Origin: Cycas panzhihuaensis
Lineage: Eukaryota > Cycadophyta
Direction: 5' to 3'
NCBI GenBank assembly: GCA_023213395.1
Contig: CM041465.1
Span: 45,267,741-45,331,740 of the forward strand
DNA: 64,000 nt
The position numbers and the translations under genes were made by a program. Of the stretch, positions 45,299 through 54,434 are shown one piece after another. Every line of letters starts with the position of its first letter. Within the stretch, counting starts at the first letter, position 1. A model generated the notes under the pieces. That model did no database searches. It was not told the DNA's origin and saw nothing but the letters and a program-made list of their open reading frames with translations.

Positions 45299-45941
45299 TA
45301 TCGGGTATTATGAAAACAATTATAGGCCTAAAATTATGGCATGTTTTTGGCGCGGTTTCCCCCCCTAATCTTTCTCAGGGGGTTCCAAGGGGGCCCAGAG
45401 CCTCCCTTGGCCGGGGGGTGCAGGGGGCGTGGAACGCCCCCTACTAGGAGGGGGTTCAGGGGCGATAACCCCCGACCCAAAAAATTGACCATGTAAACCT
45501 TATCAAAGTATAAAGAGAATCAGGGTCGTTCAATACAAATACCCTAGATTCTACAGTTGAGATTTAGGTCTTGGATGTCCTCTCATATAGCCCATTTTAG
45601 GGATTTTCTTATTATGTTGTAATGTTATGCAATGTACTGTGAAGAGGGAAGTGGCTGATTGTTGTTCCAGAGAGCACATTGTATCTATGATGTACTATTT
45701 CTCCATTCTGCAGCAATAAAGATCGATACCTTTCCTGTGTGGATGTTTCCTTAGCACACTGGTAGGTTTTTAGCATGTTATATCGGGTGTACATGTGATG
45801 TTTGGCTTTCATTATCTTGTTACAGTATAATCTCTAATTTTAGAACTTGCATGTAATTTTATGTTTCCATTTCTGTAACTAGTTGTAAGAAAGTAATAGA
45901 TCTTGGTGGCGATTAGAGGGTTGGACCTTCTATTCTCAACA
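45299..45941 (+). repeat. Solo LTR F1 (GC-rich family) in element E
   Basis: 643 bp flanked by a perfect CCATA duplication (45294-45298, 45942-45946). It resembles F2 in inverse orientation over its length: GC-rich block 45349-45478, then CGTTCAATACAAATACCCTA, the polyadenylation-like AATAAAGAT near 45715, and end TATTCTCAACA. Removing it rejoins E's coding (SRFM|RYMDKP region), confirming insertion. No internal region remains, so it is a solo LTR. Confidence 0.85.
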
Positions 45942-45946
45942 CCATA

Positions 45947-46532
45947 AACCTTGATATCATACCAGTAATTAAAAAAATATTAGGCCTAATAATAGTCAAA
46001 TAAGTCAAACTACTAACTATTTGATTGAATACCATGTCATCAATTTGCTCATGATCATCATTTAGAGTGGTTAAATTTAAACCCATTTTTATAGGGATAT
46101 GAATAGGCTTACAATCATCTATTCTAAAACTATTCTAAAATTTCCATGCATACTTAGCCTATGAAATAAAGTTCTTCCCAAGTTTTTGCCATACTTCCAT
46201 TACTAAAAAATAGTGGAGAAATTCAAGATCAATCATCTTAAATATCTTCTTGAGTTCATTTTCTAGGACTTCAAACTTTGAAGTAACATTCCTTATGATC
46301 TCATGATCATATACATATAGAACTATAAGAATGATTGACTTTCCTTCAACTTTGATATATAGGTTTAGATCTACTGGTGATCTCTCAAACCTATTATCTA
46401 AAAATATCAATCTATCTTAGAATACTAGACTCTTAGATCCTATTTGAGACCATACAAAGCCTTCTTCAAGTGATATACTAAATGATCTTTACCCTTGGTA
46501 ATATATCTAGGTGGCTACTATATATAAACCTC
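45947..46532 (-). pseudogene. RT palm, thumb and connection of element E
   Basis: In sense: EVYI-x-x-PPRYI, HLKKALYGLK (46470 region), IILIVLYVYDHEIIRNVTSK (YVDD reads YVYD, about 46315), EFLHYFLVMEVWQKLGKNFI, QIVSSLTYL, then RPNIFLITGMISRFM at the F1 junction. Confidence 0.8.
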
Positions 46533-46537
46533 CTTTA

Positions 46538-47196
46538 TGTTGAGAAGACAAGGTCCCAACAACTTGAAACAGCCACCAAGATCTAAACTATTTTGCAACT
46601 AGTTACAGAAATCAAAACTGAAATTTAACATGCAAGTTCTTAAACTAGAGATAATACAATAAAATGAATAAGAAATCTAAGCATCACATATACACTTGAT
46701 ATAACGTGGCAAAACCCTAATAGTATGCTAGGGAAACATCTACACAGGAAAGGTGTCTATCTTTATTATCAAAGAATAGAGAAATATACACAATCTATAG
46801 AAAAATGGTCACAGTAACAACAACCAGTTGCCCAACTCTTCATAGTATATCTAATACATTGAACACCATCAACATAATGAAAAAAACACCCTAAATTAGG
46901 CTAAATAAGAGAGTCATATAAGGCACAAATCTTGACCATAGAATCTAGGGTATTTTGAGCGAACGACCTTGATTCTCTTGACAATTTAGTTTGCTTTTTA
47001 GTGCTAGCTTTTTGGGTGGGGGGCATTCCAACACCCCCAGCACCCCCCCTCTTTGCATTCTAACACCCCCCGCACTCCCCGACCAAGGGGGGCTCCTGCC
47101 CATCTTGGAACCCCTCGAGGAAGCTTGGGGGGGAAATTGCACTACCTACCTGTCAAAATTTTAGCCTCCAAAACATTGTTGTTACATTATCTAACA
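46538..47196 (-). repeat. Solo LTR F2 (GC-rich family) in element E
   Basis: 659 bp, TGTTGAGAAG...ATCTAACA on the plus strand, flanked by CTTTA (46533-46537) and CTTTG (47197-47201). Sense start is TGTTAGATAATG. It matches F1 inverted: GC-rich block at about 47011-47135, AATAAAGATAGACACC near 46760. It splits E's RT between LNVKSAFLNGDL-T-K and EVYI. Confidence 0.85.
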
Positions 47197-47201
47197 CTTT
47201 G

Positions 47202-47455
47202 TAAGATCTCCATTAAGGAAGGCACTCTTGACATTAAGCTAATATAACTCCTATTTGAACAAAGTAATTATTATTAATATTAGTTTAATAATCACTATCT
47301 TTACTATTGGAGTAAATGTTTCTTGGTAATGGATACCATCTATATGCTTGAATCCTTTAGCTCCTAATTTGGCCTTATATTCAAATAAATGAACCTATAA
47401 ATAGCTTGAATCTAATGTTACAAGTGAAAATTTAATTATCAACCTATAGAGAGAC
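47202..47455 (-). pseudogene. RT N-terminal part of element E, directly after the PBS
   Basis: From the primer site in sense the frame reads MSLYRLIIKFSLVTLDSSYL, then FEYKAKLGAKGFKHIDGIHY-QETFTP and LNVKSAFLNGDL (family DVKTAFLNG; Asp is Asn). Gag, protease and integrase, expected before this point, are absent here; PR-IN is found at the other end of E. Confidence 0.78.
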
Positions 47456-47467
47456 ATTTTGATACCA
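47456..47467 (-). promoter_or_regulatory. Primer-binding site of element E
   Basis: ATTTTGATACCA is the complement of TGGTATCAAAAT, three transitions from the canonical site. It lies 2 bp inside the right LTR. Confidence 0.75.
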
Positions 47468-47469
47468 TA

Positions 47470-47751
47470 TGTGAATTTACAATTGAAAAGGAACCAAACA
47501 TCAAGATATAGATGACAAATATTAAGTAGAATTGGTCTACCATTAATTAAGAATGAGTCACTCTTACTATATAATGTATATAATACAACCTTTAATATAT
47601 AAATGAGATCAGTAATGGTCTAAAATAGGGTTCATAACTACTCTAACATATGCCATAAGTCTATTGAGGGCTTTTATAACTCCCATGATACTTATCATTA
47701 ACCTTGATGATTCACAACTAACTTGATAATATATAAATATTAATTCTAATA
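47470..47751 (-). repeat. 5' LTR of element E
   Basis: 282 bp, TGTGAATTTAC...AATTCTAATA on the plus strand. It matches the split left LTR and, inverted, 50373-50688 (element P). Confidence 0.87.
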
Positions 47752-47768
47752 GGTCACTATCTTGACTA

Positions 47769-48143
47769 TGTTAGGCATATGTTAAAGCATTCTGAGGCTA
47801 GTTAGTTAAGTTAGGAGTTCTACTTAATTATTGGGCTATATTTGAAAGTGACCTAAAAGTGGTGGGCTATATTGGGCTCATTCTCGTAGTAACTAACTTT
47901 ATTTAAATGTCATGTGAATACATCGGGCATTAGATCTTATGCTTAGACAATAAAGAGATTGTTAGCACCTTCCATGGGTGTGATTAAATCTATTTGAGGA
48001 GTTTTCTAGATTACATTTATGGTGTGGTGATGAATTCTATTATATATAGATGTTTAGATACTTGTTTTACATTTGATTCTCTTATTTAAAGGTTGATAGT
48101 GTGTTTATATTAGTGGGACAACTATACTTAGAGTTGTGTATCA
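47769..48143 (+). repeat. Possible 5' LTR of element U
   Basis: The segment starts TGTTAGGCATATG, contains TATA-like TATTATATATAGATG (about 48037), and ends GTGTATCA directly before TGGTATGAGGTC. No second copy is in the window, so the call rests on the TG...CA ends and the primer-like sequence. Confidence 0.4.
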
Positions 48144-48155
48144 TGGTATGAGGTC
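48144..48155 (+). promoter_or_regulatory. Putative primer-binding site of U
   Basis: TGGTATGAGGTC matches TGGTATCAGAGC at 9 of 12 positions and directly follows the CA end of the putative LTR. Confidence 0.35.
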
Positions 48156-49228
48156 TTATGATATTAACATAGCCATATGCATCTTCACATAGATGGCGTG
48201 ACTTTTTTTAATCATTTTAGGCATGTATAGGGTCATGGCTTATGTGTTAGCTATGGTGTGATCATGGAGGTGAGCCATTTGAAGGAAGAGCTATAATAAT
48301 TTAAATACAATGGATGATGTTAAAAATATATAAACTAAGGTTTTAAAAGCTTATATTATATATAATACATTTTATAATGATTAGTACCATGTGTTTTAAG
48401 AGTTGTATGAGTGAAAAAGTTGCATGAGCATTTTGGGAGAGTCATCTTTTCTGAGAGAAGGATATTCTTCTTCTAAAGAACATATTCCATTGCTCAAATT
48501 CAAATCTAATCATTCAATGTTAAGAGGTAATTTTTGTCACAGGTCAAATTCCCTTTAAAATAGAGAAATACATAATTGATTAAGTGAAAGATTAAAATCT
48601 CTATTAAATATTAATTTAGTTATAAGAGGACATGAAGTGGTTATGACATTTGGTAATTCCATTGTATATATTCCAAGAGGAGAATGAGGAAAGGGGATAA
48701 TATAAGATTCCTAAATCTAGGTTGAATTTCATTAGCCAAAATTATGGAACCTAGCTAGAATCTGGGAGAGCAGGAAGGTCACGAGGAGATAACCTGATGT
48801 ATTACTAGCCAAAGGAGCCCTTAAATCTAGATCTACTATGCTAAAGGTGCGATTACACTTGATTTAGTCACTGGTGTTGAGCGTTAACAAAGCCTAGTTT
48901 AGGTATGATTTTTGGTCTTGGTAGACCTTTCTTCCTCCTAGCCTATGATAGATTAGCATTGTTATTATAAATATATATCTTGCTTATTATTAAAAAGATT
49001 ACTATTTTCATAGAAAAATATAACATGTTATTAATATACAAGTCTTATTTAATTTATATCACCATGATTTCTTCTTATTTTATACATTGATAATGTAAAC
49101 TAGAATGTAAATAGAAATCCAATAATTGAAAGTAATATATATATGTTTCATTTTATTCATAATTTCCATATGTTATATGAAAAGAAATAAAAGTATATAA
49201 TATGTTTAAACTATAAAATACTGGGGAC
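48156..49228 (+). other. Non-coding stretch ending in a possible LTR (N)
   Basis: No domain in six frames. A TATA-like TTATAAATATATATC (about 48965) and a primer-like site at 49231 suggest that its right part is an eroded plus-strand LTR. Confidence 0.35.
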
Positions 49229-49230
49229 CA

Positions 49231-49242
49231 AAGCTCTATTAT
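49231..49242 (+). promoter_or_regulatory. Putative primer-binding site of N
   Basis: TGGTATTAAAGT is three transitions from the canonical initiator-Met site. Confidence 0.4.
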
Positions 49243-49652
49243 AATTTGGTATTAAAGTTGGAAGATAGATTTCTCAACTTATCTAATACAAAAATAAATA
49301 AATAGATTTTTTACTAAAAAACAAAAATCATATCACTTAGTATTTGATTCATTTTAGCATAGGAGGGCTTCAAACCCTTCCCATCGAAAGAACATATATT
49401 TTCCTTGTAATATTAGATGATGTTAAATACACTTTAGACTATATAAACTTTAAAAACCATTGCCCAAGAAAAGGGAAATATTAATAACTAGATACAATGT
49501 AATCTAGTTAAAAAATAAAAGGCAAGTTGTTACTTGAGACCACAAATAACATTGTCCCATCAAAATAAGTTTCTCCAAGGATGCTACTATAAAAAAACCC
49601 TATACGTATATGCATATATAGGGTTATTAATTAGGGCTATTAAAACCCTAAT

Positions 49653-49654
<2 letters not shown>
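49243..49654. other. Non-coding stretch before the microsatellite
   Basis: No gene. Two CCCTA-type words form a small inverted repeat ATTAGGG...CCCTAAT (49630-49652). Confidence 0.45.
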
Positions 49655-49713
<59 letters not shown>

Positions 49714-49768
49714 AGAGCATATGCATATTATATTGAAAACCCCATATTCTAGATGTAGAAATAATAAA

Positions 49769-49822
<54 letters not shown>

Positions 49823-49900
49823 TATATATATATATGTACATATATATGTATACATATATATATACATATATATGTATACATATATATATATATGTATATA

Positions 49901-49945
<45 letters not shown>

Positions 49946-49996
49946 ATATATACATATATACATATATATATACATATATATGTATATATATATATG

Positions 49997-50060
<64 letters not shown>
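49655..50060. repeat. Compound microsatellite (TA)n-(GA)n-(TA)n with TGTACA/GTATAC variants
   Basis: A short TA run and about 19 GA repeats (49672-49709) precede 49771-50060, built of TA with CATA/TGTA interruptions that form palindromic words such as GTATAC and TGTACA. Open frames across it encode only Tyr/Ile/Thr/His repeats and are artefacts. Confidence 0.95.
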
Positions 50061-50061
<1 letters not shown>

Positions 50062-50372
50062 TTAAATACTAAAAATATTTGCCTTCTCTTGTGAAAGTAT
50101 ATTGTCTACCTAAAAGAAGAGAACTAGGAAAGTTTTCTCTAATTGAGCTAAGGTGCTCTATAAGTACTCAAGAATACAATGATTTACTACCTAGGTTGCC
50201 TAAAAACCATATAAAAGCTTTGTTATCTTTGAAAAAACCTAAGTTGACCAATATTCCTCATATATAATGACAAAAAAACTTGCCATTCATCTTTATTAGA
50301 GTCGAACAATGTTTCTTATAACTAAAGTCCTCTCTAAATCTAGCTAAGAAGATGTGATATAACCCTTAAAAC
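50061..50372. other. Stretch between microsatellite and LTR of P
   Basis: A 62-codon plus-strand frame (50079-50267, [19 protein letters not shown]) has no family I recognise and no supporting context; I leave it uncalled. Confidence 0.4.
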
Positions 50373-50688
50373 TATTAGAATTAATGTTCATATATAAACA
50401 AATTTATAATGGTGATTCATCAAGGTTTATGACATGTGTTTGGAGTTATTAAAGTTGTCATTGGACTTATGACATATGTTAGGGAAATTATGAGTCCTAT
50501 TTTGGACCATTCCTAATCCCATGCATATAAAATATTGTATAAGTTTATATATTATAAGAAGAATAAGGAGGATGAGACTCATTCTAAATGAATGATATCG
50601 GTTATATGGTAGATCAATTCTATCTCACATTTATCCTTTATGTTATGAATGTTTAGTTCTAATTTCAAGTTTGGCTCTTAATTCTTCA
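50373..50688 (+). repeat. 5' LTR of element P (same family as E)
   Basis: TATTAGAATTAATGTTCATA...AATTCTTCA is the inverted counterpart of E's LTRs (shared TCATTGGACTTATGACATATG-type text, split here for length). It is followed after 2 bp by a primer site, so it is the 5' LTR of a plus-strand element whose interior is broken by B. Confidence 0.75.
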
Positions 50689-50690
50689 TC

Positions 50691-50702
50691 TAGTATCATA
50701 GC
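50691..50702 (+). promoter_or_regulatory. Primer-binding site of element P
   Basis: TAGTATCATAGC, followed by TAGG, two mismatches from TGGTATCAGAGC. Confidence 0.7.
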
Positions 50703-51835
50703 TAGGATAATTGCAATATGTAGAACAATTTTACACCCATCATGATTGAGCCAAACTTTGATTGGATAACATATCTATAGGTGGTTTAGTTTTAAAGATA
50801 CATCAAGTTAATGTAAAAATATTTTAGTGAGAGGTGTTGGTTCTGTTTTGAGTCTAATATCTTAGTCATATAAATTATGCTTTTAAGATTGCTCTCTTGA
50901 GATTAAATATGGTTGTATATGAAAATAAAGAAGAGAATATAGAGTCTAATATTGGTATATTTATGGGTAGATGGGCATCTTAGTTTAAGGCATATAACTA
51001 TTTCATGAAATAATAACCAACCATATTATTTTTTTTTTAAATTGGGCACTATTAATATGACTTCTTATGAACTGTTAGTTGCCATCTTATTGAGATTATA
51101 TGATATACAAAGAAACTCCAATCTATTATTGAGACAATAGAAAAACACTTGGATTCTTTCAATCACTAGACTATCTAAAGGAGATATGAACATCATGTCT
51201 TTGAGGAAACTTCTGGTGGAGAAATCTTTGGGATGTAGGAACTATTGATGTGATTAATTACAAATTAGAGAGCTCATCACTATTCCATCTCTAGTCAAAA
51301 GAGATGTAGTTGATTATTGAAGAAGAGGACATCAACTAACATGCAATTATAGATTGAGTAGTTCATGTGGCTAATTTAAGACACACACACCCAAAAGAAA
51401 AGAACATTAAATGAGATATATTTTCATGAGCAAAGATTAACTAAAGTTATAATACCCATGGATGAAAATTTAATACATATCATGCTTAAAAGAAGACTAC
51501 TTAATATCCTATAATAAAATCCCATCACCATCTACTTCAGAGTTGATCATAAATGCTTGATGTGCATTTAGAAGTACCTAGTTCATCAATGATGATAAAT
51601 GCCTATATAAGTCAAGATCTCTAAGCTACAGAACAATGAATAACATATTAATTAAAGAGAAGAAAATATTATAAGTTTAAAGATATAGGAACATAATGTC
51701 AAATTAAGAGAAATGATAAATTTCATCCATTAAAAGAGAGGTTATGATTTTATACTTATGTTAAAACTTAATTTGGCATTTTTTAATGTATTTGCTATAT
51801 TAAGATATTTTTAGAAGTGTAATTCAAATCTGCTT
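50703..51835 (+). other. Interior of element P, no recognisable domain
   Basis: Short peptide fragments such as IEKHLDSFNH read between stops, but no Gag or Pol motif is convincing. It ends at the ATATA target of B. Confidence 0.45.
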
Positions 51836-51840
51836 ATATA

Positions 51841-52174
51841 TGTTAAGGTTAATGTTCCTCACCCCACTCCCACCTTAGAAACATGTGAGTGCATACATGT
51901 TAATGGTAAGTTAGGTGAGTTTATTTTAATGTTAAGTTGTGTATTATTTTATATTTGCTTGAATTTTCGAGGTTGAGGAGGTTTCCCTCCTCCCTTATAA
52001 CTATATATCTTACAAGGTGGATAACACTGGTATTCTTAAACACCACCTACTTTGGAATATTTGTACACTCTTCTTCAAAGATGGATTAATACAATGTATT
52101 TCAAATGCATTTGTAATATGGATTGAATATTTATGTTTACCTACTCTACTCTACTCTTTGCTACATCTCCAACA
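51841..52174 (+). repeat. 5' LTR of element B
   Basis: 334 bp. Shares with the 3' LTR the words CACCCCACTCCCACCTTAG and GGTTTCCCTCCTCCC; the latter block recurs in A's LTRs. Confidence 0.92.
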
Positions 52175-52176
52175 TA

Positions 52177-52188
52177 TGGTATCAAAGC
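52177..52188 (+). promoter_or_regulatory. Primer-binding site of element B
   Basis: TGGTATCAAAGC, one transition from the initiator-Met site, 2 bp after the LTR. Confidence 0.9.
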
Positions 52189-53241
52189 CTGCATTCTCTA
52201 ATTCATCTTGATTCAGAGCCTAGTTCAGTTGGTTTAATTGTCACTCATAAGATTCATGGCTATATTCTTGGTATGTCTATGATATTTTTAATTTATTAAA
52301 CATTAAAATTATAAAAGTATTGAATATAATATAAACTTTATTTATATTTATATTTTGTTTATGAAGTAACTATATACTTAATTTTTGTCTCACTATTACA
52401 ACCTGTACATCGATCAGAGTTGTATCATATGACCATTTGTTCTAATTGTGATTGAGTCTTCTATCTAAAAGTGAAGACCATTTGAAATTTCATCTCTCTT
52501 GCTGAGAGATATTCCTCTTTGAGTCTCAGTTAGTTCATTGTAGACCAATCCACTCTACTTCTATGTTCTTAGGCTGTGAGCATCCAATCATAACAAAATT
52601 TGACTTGAACTTAGCCATCAGTGATATTCAGTTACTCATAAGATTAAACCTCAATTTATTCCCTCTGTGGAGAGATCAAGCTCTTTGAATCTCCTTTATC
52701 TCTGTTCACATTATTTTTTCAATTTTTATACATTAAAAAATATTTCTTTAAACTCTTTTTAATCGATCTACTCTCATAGATCAGCCACACCCTATTTATG
52801 ATCAATTTTGATCTAATTTAAGTGAATTTCCATCAATTCTTTTATGTAAAATTTGCCACTCTATACACCATTTACCATGCAACCTACGAATGCCACTTTT
52901 TTGATCTTGTATATATTAAAATTATATATTTTTTGAGAATATTTTATGGATCTCCTTCCTTGATTAGTGGTACCCCTCCTTTGATCGATTTTGATCATCT
53001 TTGCATGATCTTTCATCTCTTTTTCATGCTAAAATTTGTCTCTATTATGCCAGTGGCTATGGAATTTCATTGAAATTTTTTATTTTTTATAAAGTTTTAA
53101 TTTAATTTAATCAAATTATAATTTGATTTAGATTCTGTGTATTTGAGTTGGGTTAGCCCCCTTTCCCTCTAGCTTGTGGTTATATAGACCTTTATATGAC
53201 CATGATTTTATCAATTTAGGGGGTAGACTTGAAAAGGGTAT
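52189..53241 (+). other. Leader of B, part 1
   Basis: Non-coding. The frame 52822-53073 has no known motif. Q is inserted at its right end. Confidence 0.55.
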
Positions 53242-53246
53242 TAATT

Positions 53247-53610
53247 TGTTGGGATAACACCCAATATGCACATGGAGATATACACTTAAGGTCCCTCAAA
53301 GCCACCTTTGGGCCCCCCTAGGACACCTAGAGTTGCATACTAGGCCACCTAGAACCTCCAAATACTAACCCACTTCTCTTAAGATATGTGTTTACATTTT
53401 TAATTATATTTTTTAATATTATTTTGAGTATACTTAGATAACATGCAGGTCAAGTTGAGGCACTTGTCACCTCCCCAAAATTTCCTATAAATGGGGTGGG
53501 AATACCTCCCTAGTATTTTTTTTAACATTGCCAATGATTTGGAAGATTATGTTAATTCAAGCATCACGAACTCACCGTTGTAGTCCCACTCTGTACCTCT
53601 GCATCCTTCA
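53247..53610 (+). repeat. 5' LTR of element Q
   Basis: 364 bp; pair of 60379-60739. A CAAAGCCACCT-type word is present once here and twice in the 3' LTR (about 60429 and 60449), a small internal duplication. Confidence 0.93.
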
Positions 53611-53612
53611 TT

Positions 53613-53624
53613 TGATATCAGAGC
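53613..53624 (+). promoter_or_regulatory. Primer-binding site of element Q
   Basis: TGATATCAGAGC, one transition from the canonical site, followed by AACTTGG. Confidence 0.92.
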
Positions 53625-54335
53625 AACTTGGTTGGTATGTGATTAGTTGACTTTCAAGAAGCTTACATGAATCTCATGTCTCATCTTTTATATAATTTGG
53701 TATATAAATAATAATGTGATATATTAAAGGTTAAACCTTATAAAATCATTGTTTATATTATTTGATTTTTTGTTTATATATATTTGTACGTTATACCTAT
53801 GTTGTCCAGTTGATTTCATTTGGTTCTAGCTTCTCAATCATTGATCAAAACTACTTCAAATGATTACTTGTTATGATCAAAATCAAATCCTTTAGCCAAT
53901 AGTGAAAGCAGTTCATGTTTTCGTTGCTCATACTAAGAGAAATCTCTCTCTTAGTTATAATTTTCCATTTGTAACTCGATTCACTCCACTACTTCGTTCT
54001 CATCCTATAGGCATCTGTTTGGCACAAAAATTTACCTCTGCCTTGCTATCTATGATATCCAACCTCTCCTGAAGTTTAGTGACAATCTGTCTTCTGTGGT
54101 GAGATTGAACCACTTGAGTCTCCACGCCCTCATCCTTCATTGTTTTCATTAATTCTTAATTTATATAAAGTATTTTAAATTTTTTTTTCTGGAATTAGAT
54201 CTACACTACTCAGGTGCCCTCAATAAAGACATTCTTGCATAGATCTATGATCAAACAAAGTCATTTTGTCTCTGTTTATACTCACTCTACTTATTATATT
54301 TTGTTTGCCCATCGTTCCTCATTTCTTTTTTACAT

Positions 54336-54393
<58 letters not shown>

Positions 54394-54396
54394 TAT

Positions 54397-54434
<38 letters not shown>

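Larger units (their letters stand above)
27281..47751 (-). mobile_element. Element E: copia retrotransposon with permuted pol, hosting D, C, G, F1 and F2
   Basis: LTRs: left 27281-27484 plus 43030-43120 (split by D), right 47470-47751, both starting TGTGAATTTA on the plus strand. Flanks GGCCA (27276-27280) and GGTCA (47752-47756) are a one-mismatch target duplication. A primer-site complement (TTTTGATACCA) lies inside the right LTR and a purine tract (complement of CTCCTCCTTA) inside the left, so E reads minus. Its domains in sense order are RT, RNase H, protease, integrase; gag is absent. Copia order should be gag-PR-IN-RT-RNaseH. Confidence 0.8.

Noticed and set aside
45345-45480. GC-rich block as a CpG-island promoter of a host gene
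   Set aside because: It is part of a repeated LTR (F2 has the same block) and no gene lies beside it.
45942-45965. TTGATATCATACC just after F1 as a primer-binding site
   Set aside because: In minus sense it encodes GMISRFM, part of E's own pol, continuing across the insertion.
45299-47196. F1 and F2 as the arms of one foldback or MITE-like element
   Set aside because: Each copy has its own 5-bp target duplication (CCATA; CTTTA/CTTTG) and splits a different point of E's coding sequence.
46945-47247. Small ORFs with Pro/Arg-rich products across the F2 GC block
   Set aside because: Non-coding LTR sequence; frames differ between F1 and F2.
49630-49652. CCCTAAT/ATTAGGG words as telomeric repeats
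   Set aside because: Only single copies in a small inverted repeat, not a TTTAGGG array.
49640-50094. Several open frames with Tyr/Ile/His repeats
   Set aside because: Same artefact in the second microsatellite.
50079-50267. 62-codon ORF as a host gene
   Set aside because: Too short, no homologous motif, flanked by microsatellite and LTR.
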